42,683 nt of DNA from Acidovorax sp. (GCA_031277855.1 JAITLO010000003.1:1-42683), one strand, 5' to 3'; positions 27,922 through 36,568 are shown, counted from the first letter of the stretch. Notes: generated by a model from the sequence alone, not told the origin. Numbers and translations: made by a program.

Positions 27922-29061
27922 ATGCTGATAGTTTTTATTAAATCTGGAGTTAAAGCGAAAAATTCGCATCTATATTTATTTACGCTATTAGCGTTCATAA
28001 TTTTATTATTAAATATAAAAACAGCCCACGCTCAATCATATTGCTACAAAGATGGAACGATGCAATCAAGTAGCTGGAAGATGAGCCCTCCAGGTAGTAA
28101 TTTCACCAATGGGCAGGTAATTGGATCAACAACTGCATCTGTTATCTACAGGATGCCAACTCCACAGACCCGTCCATTAATTATGGCTGGTAGCCCCAAC
28201 GTATCAGATAATATATACAATGCAATCCCCATGGAAAAAACTCCTGGAGTCGGTGTTCGGGTCAAATGGGCTGGATATAGCGCACCTGCAGGAATAAATG
28301 TCACGAAACAAGTCCCATATGGAACTATTCTTACTAGAAGATATTGGCAAGAAATATTTAAGGCATCATACTCTTCCAGCTTCTCAATCGTATTTTTCTA
28401 CAACTACGAAATTGTAGTTATAGATAAAGAAAAATACAAAGGAGGAAAGCTAACAATCACAGATACCACACAGTCTATTGCTTCTACCTCCACAGAAAGA
28501 GCTGGTGATATACCGCAATTATGTGTCCAAGGTTTCATAAACCTCCTGACTGCCGTTACCAGCGAACTAAATGTTCCAGAGCTTCCCGAGCCTGCAAAGC
28601 CAACCTGTGCTTCAGCACAAATTGGATTCACAGCAAAAATGAGTCCAATCAACGCATCACAACTTGCTGCTTTCGGGAGTAACAGAGAGCAAGGTATACC
28701 AGGGGAGATAAAATTCAGGCTGATAGGTAATAATTGCGCCAAAGGAACAGTTATTCAGGCTTACTTCACAGATGCAAGAGCCACCTCAGCAGAAAATAAT
28801 TACTTATATTCAACAAATGAAACCGTTGGTGTTCGTCTTTATTATGATGAAGACCAAGACCCCATAAAAATGGGACCTGCCCCTGTGGGTTCGACACCTC
28901 CATTACGATCACCCATCCTTGAAGGCCCGGCAATGAGCGACAATTCATCGCTTTACATCCCCATTACGGCACAATATGTACGGCTTCCTTATATAGGTGC
29001 TAATGGTGTCAAAGCAGGAGGGATGCAAGCCGCAGCAATTGTGACCTTTGTATATGACTAA
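27922..29061 (+). CDS. Orphan pilus-tip adhesin-like protein, AT-rich
   Basis: A 379-residue exported protein (start taken at 27922). A signal peptide with a long hydrophobic core ends at TAHA-QSYC near residue 37. The mature protein looks two-domain: an N-terminal lectin-like part (about 38-215), then a linker ELPEPAKPTCASAQ and a C-terminal pilin-type domain (about 227-379) with paired cysteines and the ending GGMQAAAIVTFVYD, which matches the last strand of chaperone-usher pilins. This is the layout of FimH-type tip adhesins. No chaperone, usher or major pilin gene is in the window. The DNA is much more AT-rich than its surroundings. No good ribosome binding site is seen, so the start is uncertain. 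Confidence 0.65.
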   Translation: MLIVFIKSGVKAKNSHLYLFTLLAFIILLLNIKTAHAQSYCYKDGTMQSSSWKMSPPGSNFTNGQVIGSTTASVIYRMPTPQTRPLIMAGSPNVSDNIYNAIPMEKTPGVGVRVKWAGYSAPAGINVTKQVPYGTILTRRYWQEIFKASYSSSFSIVFFYNYEIVVIDKEKYKGGKLTITDTTQSIASTSTERAGDIPQLCVQGFINLLTAVTSELNVPELPEPAKPTCASAQIGFTAKMSPINASQLAAFGSNREQGIPGEIKFRLIGNNCAKGTVIQAYFTDARATSAENNYLYSTNETVGVRLYYDEDQDPIKMGPAPVGSTPPLRSPILEGPAMSDNSSLYIPITAQYVRLPYIGANGVKAGGMQAAAIVTFVYD

Positions 29062-29098
29062 TTAAAGCGCTTCCTAGCCGATTTAATTACCTACAACC

Positions 29099-29129
29099 AG
29101 CCCGCCCGGCCCAAGCCGCGCGGGCTTTG
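29099..29129 (+). terminator. Rho-independent terminator after the adhesin gene
   Basis: Stem AGCCCGC (29099-29105) and GCGGGCT (29120-29126), 14-nt loop, followed by TTGTCTTTT. Same general form as the other hairpins in this remnant region. Confidence 0.75.
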
Positions 29130-29147
29130 TCTTTTCTGGAGCCAAGA

Positions 29148-29372
29148 ATGCAAACCGTTGCCGTGCTTTTCGCTCGTGCAGATAGCAACTACAAATCACT
29201 TCCTGGCACTGATGTCTATGACATAGAGCGTGACGCCCGCACATATGACGGGCCACACCCTGTAGTTGCCCACCCACTATACCGTGCATGGGGAAGACTG
29301 CGCCTCCCAACGAACGGCGAGACCATATTTCCTCCACTTCGGCATACACCACCGCAGCATGTCCTGTGCTAG
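29148..29372 (+). pseudogene. Phage-type conserved protein, truncated
   Basis: Starts ATG at 29148 behind CTGGAGCC and reads MQTVAVLFARADSNYKSLPG, then VYDIERDARTY and VVAHPLYRAWGRLR. The first 60 or so residues resemble a conserved phage protein of Burkholderiales prophages, in which the pattern AHPPCRAWG is followed by a long C-terminal domain. Here the motif is changed (AHPLY instead of AHPPC) and the frame ends after 74 codons with unrelated residues, so it appears frame-shifted or truncated. My family memory here is limited. Confidence 0.5.
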
Positions 29373-29465
29373 CACTTGCTTGCTACTTCTTGGATTCTTT
29401 CCAGCTTCTCAACACAGATTAGGGCTCCACGTTAGGGAGCCAGGTGATCCCGAGCAAACCCTAAT

Positions 29466-29508
29466 GCAACAAGTTGCACAAGCCAGCACAATATATGCAA
29501 CTTGTTGC
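29466..29508. promoter_or_regulatory. Paired operator (candidate PadR binding sites)
   Basis: Two palindromes, GCAACAAGTTGC at 29466-29477 and GCAACTTGTTGC at 29497-29508. They start exactly 31 bp apart, three helix turns, and are inverted copies of each other (a perfect 13-bp inverted repeat with flanking A/T). They lie 21 bp before the first gene of an operon whose second gene encodes a PadR regulator; several PadR/AphA-type regulators bind ATGCAAC/GTTGCAT-type repeats. They probably form the auto-regulated operator that blocks or overlaps the promoter. Confidence 0.65.
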
Positions 29509-29528
29509 GCAACTCCATTCATACTCTC

Positions 29529-31247
29529 ATGAAAAATACAGATCCAACAACACAAAACAGATTCTGGCCAAGAGCCTTGCCACCCCAAATTCCAGTCCCC
29601 GAGGGCTCGCTGTGGCTGAACCTGGAAATCTCTGCCAGACGCTACCCAAACAAGCCGGCCTATGTGTTCTTCGGTAAGCCCATGAGCTACGAACAGTTGC
29701 ATGCTCAGGCCATGCAGCTGTCGCGAAATCTGCGTGCCAGGGGTTTTGAAAAGGGTGACCGGTTCTGCCTGTACATGCAAAACAGCCCTGCCTTTGCGCT
29801 GATCTTTTATGCAGTGCTGCGCCTAGGCGGCGTGGTCGTGCCCGTCAACCCCATGTGCAAGGCCGAGGAACTTGCCTACTTCGTGAAGGACTCAGGCAGC
29901 AAGCTGGTGTTTTGCGCTACCGATCTGCAACCCATTGCCCGCCAGGCCCAGCAAGACAGTGCCCAGGCAGGTCATGCGCTGGAACTCGTGTGCTGCAGCT
30001 ATGCGAGCTTCATGGCGGCCAGGGACGAGCTGGCCGAGGATGAGAGGCCAAGCGCCGAGGTCTATGACTGGCTGCATGCCCGGCCGCAGCAGGAGCTGGC
30101 CGATCTGCAGCTCATGAACATGCTTGATGAAGGCCTGCAGGCCAGGCCCGATCCCGAAGAGGCTATGGCCGACGACCTGGCACTGATTGCTTACACCTCG
30201 GGAACCACGGGCTTTCCCAAGGGCTGCATGCACACCCACCGTAGCCTGATGGGCAATGCCATCCTGGGCTACTGGAACAACACTACGGCTGGCGTGATCA
30301 GCCTGGCCTCGGTGCCCATGTTCCACATCACCGGACTGCTTTACTACGTTCTGGTGAATGTATTCATTGGCACGACGACCTTGCTCATCAACCGTTGGGA
30401 CAAGCGGCTGGCATCAAGTCTCATCAAAAAATATGGCGTCACGCACTGGACCTGCATTCCCACCATGGTGGCCGACATCATGGGTGACGACTCCTACAAG
30501 GACTTTGGCTTTCAGCGGCTCAGATACATCAGCGGCGGCGGCACCGGCATGCCCAAAGCCCTGGCCGACCGGCTGTTCAACGAATTCGACCTGAACTTCG
30601 TTGAAGGCTATGGCCTAACCGAGACCGTAGCCTCCACCCATGTGAATCCGCCACAACGCCCCAAGCACCAATGCCTGGGGATTCCGATCTCAGGAGTAAC
30701 TTCACTGGTCATGGATCAAGACAGCCAACAGCCTCTGAACGCGAATGAAATCGGCGAAATCGTGATCGACTCTCCCACCGTGTTCAAGGGCTACTGGAAC
30801 AAGCTCAAGGACTATGAGGACAGCTTCGTCAGCATAGGTGGGAGGCGATTTTTCAAGACCGGCGACATAGGTTACTTCGACGAGGACGGCTACTTCTTCC
30901 TCACTGACCGCTCCAAACGCATGATCAATTCCAGCGGTTTCAAAGTCTGGCCTACCGAGGTCGAGTCACTGTTTTACAAGAACGAAAAGATCAAGGAAGT
31001 CTGCGTCATTGCCATCAAGGACGCTTACCGAGGCGAGTCTGCAAAGGCCATCATTGTGCTCAAACCTACGGCCGCTGGAACGACCACAGCTGAGGAAATT
31101 CGCGACTGGGCACGGGACCATATGGCAGCCTACAAAGTGCCTAAATACATTGAATTCATCGAAGCCCTTCCCAAATCGGGCTCTGGAAAAATTCTCTGGC
31201 GCCAGCTGCAAGAAGCTGCCAACCCAGAAGACACACAAGCCCATTGA
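29529..31247 (+). CDS. Acyl-CoA ligase (AMP-forming), long-chain/aryl type
   Basis: A 572-residue ANL-superfamily enzyme that activates a carboxylic acid to its CoA thioester with ATP. Motifs: the phosphate-binding loop YTSGTTGFPKG (about 221-231), the GYGLTET motif (about 359-365), the YFDEDGYFFLTDRSKRMI hinge region (about 454-472) and the C-terminal catalytic lysine in PKSGSGKILWRQL (about 548-560). Length is usual for the family. It is the first gene of the operon and the PadR operator is just upstream. The substrate cannot be told from sequence; the gene order suggests an organic acid taken up by one of the Bug-type receptors. Confidence 0.9.
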   Translation: MKNTDPTTQNRFWPRALPPQIPVPEGSLWLNLEISARRYPNKPAYVFFGKPMSYEQLHAQAMQLSRNLRARGFEKGDRFCLYMQNSPAFALIFYAVLRLGGVVVPVNPMCKAEELAYFVKDSGSKLVFCATDLQPIARQAQQDSAQAGHALELVCCSYASFMAARDELAEDERPSAEVYDWLHARPQQELADLQLMNMLDEGLQARPDPEEAMADDLALIAYTSGTTGFPKGCMHTHRSLMGNAILGYWNNTTAGVISLASVPMFHITGLLYYVLVNVFIGTTTLLINRWDKRLASSLIKKYGVTHWTCIPTMVADIMGDDSYKDFGFQRLRYISGGGTGMPKALADRLFNEFDLNFVEGYGLTETVASTHVNPPQRPKHQCLGIPISGVTSLVMDQDSQQPLNANEIGEIVIDSPTVFKGYWNKLKDYEDSFVSIGGRRFFKTGDIGYFDEDGYFFLTDRSKRMINSSGFKVWPTEVESLFYKNEKIKEVCVIAIKDAYRGESAKAIIVLKPTAAGTTTAEEIRDWARDHMAAYKVPKYIEFIEALPKSGSGKILWRQLQEAANPEDTQAH

Positions 31248-31254
31248 ACCCCAT

Positions 31255-31791
31255 ATGTCTCTTGCCTACGCCATTCTGACCGCTTTAACAGAGGAACCCA
31301 GCACGGGCGCCGATCTGCTCAAGCGCTTTGACAAGTCCATTGGATATTTCTGGAACTGCACCCATCAGCAAATCTACCGCGAACTCAAACAGCTCGAAAC
31401 CAACGAACTCGTGAGTTCGGAAGTCTCATCTCAGAAATCGAGCAGCTTTATCTACAGGATCCAGCCCAAGGGAAGGGAGTTGCTCAAGCAATGGATTGAG
31501 GACGACAAGAACCACTCCGTAATCCGGGACCCATTCCTCGTGAAGATTCGCGCGCTGTCAAATTTTGATGAGCTCTGCCCTGAGCGAATCATTCTCGAAA
31601 AAAAGCAGCATCACCAAGAAAAGCTCAAGACCTATGAACAGATAGGAAAAAAGACATTTTCCGAACCCATGGACCGAAGCCAGCTCATCAAAAAAATGGT
31701 GCTAGACGCAGGCATACGTCGTGAAAAAGCCTATATCGAATGGTGCGATGAGTGCCTGCAGACCCTGGCTTCTTTAGACCCCAAGGCATAG
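31255..31791 (+). CDS. PadR-family transcriptional regulator
   Basis: A 178-residue regulator. The N-terminal winged helix (about 1-85) has the PadR pattern MSLAYAILTALTEEPSTGADLLKRFDKSIGYFW followed by the recognition region THQQIYRELKQLE and the wing with FIYRIQPKGRELL; the C-terminal part (about 90-178) is helical and dimerises, as in the Vir/AphA-type subgroup. PadR proteins commonly repress genes for phenolic or fatty acid use and release on ligand binding. It starts 8 bp after the ligase stop, within the operon it probably controls. The likely operator is the repeat at 29466-29508. Confidence 0.88.
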   Translation: MSLAYAILTALTEEPSTGADLLKRFDKSIGYFWNCTHQQIYRELKQLETNELVSSEVSSQKSSSFIYRIQPKGRELLKQWIEDDKNHSVIRDPFLVKIRALSNFDELCPERIILEKKQHHQEKLKTYEQIGKKTFSEPMDRSQLIKKMVLDAGIRREKAYIEWCDECLQTLASLDPKA

Positions 31792-31821
31792 CACCCATCC
31801 TTCCCCCTCCAGGAGACACTC

Positions 31822-32244
31822 ATGAATACCCAACAAAAAATTCAGAACAGCTTGAAAACCTGGCATGCCATTTTGGCGCGCAATGCCATGGAAGAACTCG
31901 ATCCTATCCTCTCGGACCACATCGTCTTTCGCTCACCCGTCGCCCACAACCCCTACCCCGGACGAGCCGCTATCAAGCTGGTCCTCAAGACCGTAAATAC
32001 GGTCTTCAAAGACTTCGAGTACCACCGCACGCTGTTCACCGAAGACGGAATGAGCGTGGTGCTGGAGTTCAGCGCCAGCGTAGATGAAAAGAAGGTCAAA
32101 GGCATCGATTTTCTGCGCTTTGATACCGAGGGAAAGATCGAGGAATTCGAGGTCATGATGCGCCCGCTCTCAGGCCTCAATGCGCTGGCCAAGAACATGG
32201 GCGAAAAGCTAGCCCCGTTCAAAGACCAGCTCGCACCAAAGTAG
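31822..32244 (+). CDS. NTF2-like (SnoaL-type) small protein
   Basis: A 140-residue protein with an NTF2-like fold: an N-terminal helix (NSLKTWHAILARNAMEELDPIL), then DHIVFRSPVAHNPYPGRAAI, and a beta sheet with the FLRFDTEGKIEEFEVMMRPL segment typical of SnoaL and related proteins. Members are hydrolases, isomerases or ligand-binding proteins; which applies here cannot be told. The start ATG at 31822 has CCAGGAGACACTC before it. The gene is in the operon between PadR and the flavoprotein, so it probably acts on an intermediate or helps a partner enzyme. Confidence 0.78.
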   Translation: MNTQQKIQNSLKTWHAILARNAMEELDPILSDHIVFRSPVAHNPYPGRAAIKLVLKTVNTVFKDFEYHRTLFTEDGMSVVLEFSASVDEKKVKGIDFLRFDTEGKIEEFEVMMRPLSGLNALAKNMGEKLAPFKDQLAPK

Positions 32245-32338
32245 CCCCTCCCTCCGAAAACCTAGTCCCAATTTTCCAATTGGCAGAGCCCCCTCAGCCT
32301 TTTCAAAAACAAATTCCCGCATCCCGCATTTATCTACC

Positions 32339-33322
32339 ATGAAGACACGCATTACAGAACTGTTCGGCATCGAGTACCCCATTATCCAGGGAGGCATGCA
32401 CTATGTCGGCCTGGCCGAGCTTTCCTCGGCCGTCTCCAATGCCGGCGGCCTGGGCCTTTTGACGGCTCTGACCCAGCCTTCGCCTGCAGCCCTGGCCGAA
32501 GAAATCGCCCGCTGCCGCAGCATGACGGACAAGCCCTTTGGCGTGAACCTCACCTTTTTGCCCGCGCGCACTCCGCCCGACTATGCGGGCTATATACGCT
32601 CCATCATCGACGGCGGCATCAAGGTCGTCGAGACTGCGGGCAACAACCCCGCACAGTGGCTGCCCATGCTCAAGGAGGCCGGCATCAAGGTCATGCACAA
32701 GTGCACCTCCATACGGCATGCGCTCAAGGCGCAGAGTATTGGCTGCGATGCCATCAGCGTGGACGGCTTTGAATGCGGCGGCCACCCGGGCGAGGACGAT
32801 ATTCCCAACTTCATCCTGCTGCCCCTGGCGGCCGAGCAGTTGCGCGTGCCCTTCATTGCTTCGGGTGGCATGGCCGACGGCCGCTCCCTCATCGCCGCCC
32901 TGGCCCTGGGTGCGGACGGCATCAACATGGGAACCCGTTTTCTGGCTACCAAGGAAGCTCCGGTGCACGAGAACGTCAAGCAAGCCATCTTGAAGGCCAC
33001 GGAACTCGACACGCGCCTGGTCATGAAGCCGCTGCGCAACACCGAGCGCGTGCTGGTCAACAAGGGCGTGGAGCGCCTGCTGCAAAAGGAAAAAGAACTG
33101 GGTACGGCAATCACCTTCAACGACATCCTGGACGAAGTCGGCGGCGTTTATCCCAAGGTCATGGTGGATGGCGATGTGGAGGTTGGCGCCTGGTCCTGCG
33201 GCCTGGTCGCGGGTCTGATACATGACATCCCCACGGTTCAGGAGCTCATGACGCGCATTCTCAGCGAGGCTAACGAGCTCGTGGGCAAGCGTCTGCCCCA
33301 GGCCATGCAGACCGAGGGATAA
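32339..33322 (+). CDS. Nitronate monooxygenase-like flavoprotein
   Basis: A 327-residue FMN-dependent TIM-barrel protein of the 2-nitropropane dioxygenase family. Features: the N-terminal FGIEYPIIQGGM motif (about 9-20), NLTFLP, the phosphate-binding IASGGMADG (about 173-181), and the GGHPGEDD segment (His149), the histidine that is typical of class I members. True nitronate substrates are rare in this setting and many family members act as enoyl-type reductases or other oxidoreductases, so the function is open. No ribosome binding site is clear before the ATG, but the opening matches the family. Confidence 0.85.
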   Translation: MKTRITELFGIEYPIIQGGMHYVGLAELSSAVSNAGGLGLLTALTQPSPAALAEEIARCRSMTDKPFGVNLTFLPARTPPDYAGYIRSIIDGGIKVVETAGNNPAQWLPMLKEAGIKVMHKCTSIRHALKAQSIGCDAISVDGFECGGHPGEDDIPNFILLPLAAEQLRVPFIASGGMADGRSLIAALALGADGINMGTRFLATKEAPVHENVKQAILKATELDTRLVMKPLRNTERVLVNKGVERLLQKEKELGTAITFNDILDEVGGVYPKVMVDGDVEVGAWSCGLVAGLIHDIPTVQELMTRILSEANELVGKRLPQAMQTEG

Positions 33323-33360
33323 CTCGCCCAAGCTGCGCGATAAATAACAAGGAGACAAGA

Positions 33361-34353
33361 ATGCCCGTCGTCAAAATCGTGCGCAATCTGGCCCTGCTCT
33401 CTGCGGCCGGCGCCCTGTGTCTTTCCGTCACGGCCAAGGACAGCTCCCAAGTCCCCAAGCTCAAAAGCCTGCGCATCGTCGTGCCCCTACCGGCGGGCTC
33501 GGCACCCGATGTGCTAGCCAGGAAAATTTCGGAGAACCTGGGCAAGTCGCTAGGGATCCCCGTGATCGTGGAGAACAAGCCCGGCTTCTCGGGCTTCATT
33601 GGCGGGCAGGAGGTGCTGCGCTCCCCGGCCGACGGCAGCAGCCTGTACATGGCCATCTCCTCTTTCGTCGTCATCACGCCCCAGACCTATTCCAAGATTC
33701 CCTATGACCCCGTGCGCGACTTCAGGCCTCTGGTTCAGATAGGCCGCACCTCCCTCGCCCTGGCAGTCTCTACATCCGGCAGGTTCTCCAGCCTCGACAG
33801 CTATGTGGGCGAGGCGCGAAAAAACCCCGAGCTGGTCTCCTTCGGTTCCTTTGGGAACGGTACAGCCGCACATTTGCTGGGCGAGGAATTCATGCGAGCG
33901 GGCAAAATCAAGCTGCGCCATGTTCCATACAAACAATCGGCGAGTCCAGATGTCATAGGCGGACACTTGGATGCCACGATCACCGACGTGGGCTCGCTCA
34001 CGCCGTTTATTGGCGATCCGCCCAAGCTCAGGGTTCTGGCTGTCACCGGCGACAAGCGCAACAGCCTACTGCCCGATGTCCCCACGTTTGCCGAGCAGGG
34101 CTATGGCTCGGTGAGCAAGATGATGGGTTGGCTGGGGGTCTTTGCTCCCAAAAACATTCCCCCGGCCATGGCCGAAAAGCTGTCGCAGGCGATTATCCAG
34201 GCAACCGAGCCCGTGCAGTACAGGGCCTCTATGGCCATGCTGGGCTACCAGTACTCGGGCATTCAGGGAGCCCAGTTCTCGGACATCGTGAACGCTGACT
34301 ACAAGCGCTGGGGCGAAACCATCAATGCCATAGGCGGCATTCGCCTGGACTAA
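33361..34353 (+). CDS. Bug-family tripartite tricarboxylate receptor 1
   Basis: A 330-residue periplasmic binding protein of the Bug/TctC family. A signal peptide (about 1-25, LALLSAAGALCLSVTA) is followed by the family opening RIVVPLPAGSAPDVLARKISENLGKSLG, VIVENKPG-SG, then the usual IKLRHVPYKQSASPDVIGGHLDATI core. Bug proteins bind carboxylic acids and hand them to a TctAB permease. Start ATG at 33361 with AAGGAGACAAG. It lies in the operon between the flavoprotein and the enoyl-CoA hydratase, and a second one follows. No TctA or TctB gene is in the window, so the permease must be supplied elsewhere, or the protein is sensory. Confidence 0.9.
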   Translation: MPVVKIVRNLALLSAAGALCLSVTAKDSSQVPKLKSLRIVVPLPAGSAPDVLARKISENLGKSLGIPVIVENKPGFSGFIGGQEVLRSPADGSSLYMAISSFVVITPQTYSKIPYDPVRDFRPLVQIGRTSLALAVSTSGRFSSLDSYVGEARKNPELVSFGSFGNGTAAHLLGEEFMRAGKIKLRHVPYKQSASPDVIGGHLDATITDVGSLTPFIGDPPKLRVLAVTGDKRNSLLPDVPTFAEQGYGSVSKMMGWLGVFAPKNIPPAMAEKLSQAIIQATEPVQYRASMAMLGYQYSGIQGAQFSDIVNADYKRWGETINAIGGIRLD

Positions 34354-34447
34354 CACAGCTCTCTATCAACGCTGCTTTTTTCTGCGGTGCTGACGCAACG
34401 CAGGACTGCGCGCGCCCTGCCCTCTCCCAACATCACTTTGAATCACC

Positions 34448-35248
34448 ATGGCAAATAACGAAGTTCTCTACGCAGTCGATGGACATGTGGCCACGATTAC
34501 GCTCAACCGGCCCGAACGGCTCAATGCGATTACACGCACCATGCTGGACACCCTAGGTCAGCGCCTGTTGCAAGCCAATCAGGACCCACAGGTGCGCGCT
34601 ATCGTGCTGACTGGCGCTGGCAAGGCCTTTTGTGTTGGGCTGGACATTCAGGATGCCCTGAATGGCAACAGCATAGGCTCAGAGGAGTCCAACAGCAGTG
34701 TGAAAGTCAATCTCGATCTGAGGATTGCGCCGCCCACGGTGCTGCACAACTTAGACAAGCCCTGCATCTGCCTGCTCAACGGCTCGGCTGCAGGCTATGG
34801 CATGGATTTAGCCCTGGGCTGCGACATTCGCATCATGAACCATGAAGCCAAGCTGTCCCCTGCCTTTGTCAAGCGTGGTGTAGTGCCCGAGTCCGGTGGC
34901 ACCTGGTATCTGCCGCGCATGCTGGGTTGGTCCAAGGCCGCCCAGGTGATCTTCACAGGAAAAAACCTCGATCTGCAGCAAAGCCTGGAGCTGGGGCTGG
35001 CGGACTACGGTTTTTCCAACGAAGAGGAAAAGGAACAGGCCATGTCCGTGGTCGACGACATCTGTGCCAATGCACCTCTGGCCGTACAAAGCTCCAAGCG
35101 CCTCATGCGCATGGGCTTGTCCGAACGCTTTGACGATCATGTGCACCATGTGTTTTTGCAGTTCGTCCAACTGGCCAGGACCCAGGATTTCAAAGAGGGT
35201 ATGCGCTCTTTCATGGAAAAGCGTCCTGCCCAGTTCAAGGGTCAGTAA
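34448..35248 (+). CDS. Enoyl-CoA hydratase/isomerase family protein
   Basis: A 266-residue crotonase-fold protein. It has the N-terminal ATITLNRPERLNAIT (about 15-29), the oxyanion region KAFCVGLDI (about 59-67), the CoA-binding NGSAAGYGMDLALGCDIRI (about 111-129) and the second acidic catalytic candidate Glu148 in VVPESGGTWYLPR. Such enzymes hydrate enoyl-CoA thioesters, or cleave or isomerise them. Next to a CoA ligase it fits the second step of side-chain or fatty acid breakdown; a feruloyl-CoA-type hydratase-lyase role is possible but not shown. It is flanked by the two Bug genes. Confidence 0.9.
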   Translation: MANNEVLYAVDGHVATITLNRPERLNAITRTMLDTLGQRLLQANQDPQVRAIVLTGAGKAFCVGLDIQDALNGNSIGSEESNSSVKVNLDLRIAPPTVLHNLDKPCICLLNGSAAGYGMDLALGCDIRIMNHEAKLSPAFVKRGVVPESGGTWYLPRMLGWSKAAQVIFTGKNLDLQQSLELGLADYGFSNEEEKEQAMSVVDDICANAPLAVQSSKRLMRMGLSERFDDHVHHVFLQFVQLARTQDFKEGMRSFMEKRPAQFKGQ

Positions 35249-35269
35249 TTCAATATTCAGGAGACAATA

Positions 35270-36220
35270 ATGATTCGAAAGATTCAGCTCGGAGCACTCG
35301 CCATCACTGTTCTGGCGACAGGTGCAGCACAGGCCAGCGACTACCCCAACCGGCCTATCACCCTGATCGTGCCATTCTCAGCAGGAGGTGTGACCGATGT
35401 GATTGCAAGAGCCATGGGCAGAAGTATTTCGGCCCAGCTCAAGCAACCTGTGGTGATAGAGAACAAGCCTGGCGTCGCTGGATCCATGGGTGTGGTGGAT
35501 ATGAAGAGCGCCAAGCCCGACGGTTACCGGCTGGCGCTGACGCCCATCTCAATCTTTCGCCAACCCTATATACAAAAGACCAACTACCACCCCATAGACG
35601 ATGTGACCTACATCGCCACCTATATGACCTACGACTTCATCGTCGCGGTCAATGCATCCTCCCCCTATAAGAGTCTTGCAGATCTGGTGAACCAGGCCAA
35701 GAGCAAGCCCGGCAGCGTGAGCTATGGCACACCTGGCAAATATGCAGCTCATCACATCACCATGGCCATGCTCTCCAAGAAGTCCGGCGCTGACTTCAAC
35801 CACATCCCATTCAAAGGTGATACCGAGTCGATCAATGCACTCATGGCCGGACACATCGACTCCATCGTGGCCTCCAACACCATTGTCCCGTACTTGAGCT
35901 CGGGAAAACTGCGGGCCCTGGCGATCGCTGCGAATGAGAAAGCGGGTGACTTCAAAACCATACCTACACTGCACGATGCAGGCTATGGTTTTGACATGCC
36001 CTCGCCCGTGGGTATATCAGGCCCTAAAAATCTGCCATCTGACATCGTGAACAAGCTCGATACAGCGATCAGAAATGCCCAGCAGGACCCGGAATTCCAA
36101 AAGGTTCTAGCCAACTACTCAGCGCGCAGCCACTACTTCGGTCCCAAGGAGTACACGGAGTTTGCGATCGCCAGTTTTCGCAACGAGGAAAATTTGCTCA
36201 AGATGCTCAAGCTGGACTGA
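35270..36220 (+). CDS. Bug-family tripartite tricarboxylate receptor 2
   Basis: A 316-residue periplasmic binding protein of the Bug/TctC family, clearly related to but different from the receptor encoded upstream in this operon. The signal peptide ends at GAAQA-SDYPNRP (about 22). The opening ITLIVPFSAGGVTDVIARAMGRS and VIENKPGVAGSMG, the SYGTPGKYAAHH loop and the NHIPFKGDTESINALMAGHID core are typical. It is the last gene of the operon with a clear AGGAGACAATA ribosome binding site. Two receptors in one operon suggest two ligands, or a receptor and a sensor for related acids. Confidence 0.92.
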   Translation: MIRKIQLGALAITVLATGAAQASDYPNRPITLIVPFSAGGVTDVIARAMGRSISAQLKQPVVIENKPGVAGSMGVVDMKSAKPDGYRLALTPISIFRQPYIQKTNYHPIDDVTYIATYMTYDFIVAVNASSPYKSLADLVNQAKSKPGSVSYGTPGKYAAHHITMAMLSKKSGADFNHIPFKGDTESINALMAGHIDSIVASNTIVPYLSSGKLRALAIAANEKAGDFKTIPTLHDAGYGFDMPSPVGISGPKNLPSDIVNKLDTAIRNAQQDPEFQKVLANYSARSHYFGPKEYTEFAIASFRNEENLLKMLKLD

Positions 36221-36568
36221 ATAGCACCGCCTCTCCTCGATCGAGAAAGTCCACAAGATGCGGCATCTCTCAAGCTTTGTAGATGGAGCCAATGAGGATG
36301 CCGCAGCCACTAGACTTCTGCAGTCTGAGAGCTGACGTAGGTGCTTCAACACCGAATGTCGGCTGCAATCAACAGCTGAACTTGATGGACTCTGGCTGCA
36401 ATCTCCAAGAATCGGCATTCAAGGATTTCCGCAGCTCTTGTCGGAGACCACCCCGCCCCGCCCCCTTGACGACGATTCACTGTGCCTTCAGGCAAAATCC
36501 AGATGATCTGGGGCAAGCCTGGCGTCAGCTCTGCCGGGAAGCCCACCTTGAAGAATGGAACAGCATCA
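36221..36568. other. Intergenic stretch, no gene seen
   Basis: No gene or clear terminator is seen. A symmetric AGACT-TCTGC-AGTCT element at 36312-36326 could form a short hairpin but has no T-run. Reading frames here have no ribosome binding site or protein likeness. Confidence 0.5.

Noticed and set aside
36482..36568. Longer start for the double zinc-ribbon-like protein
   Set aside because: No ribosome binding site and low-quality N-terminal sequence; MALTKKDEFWYG at 36569 is a better opening.
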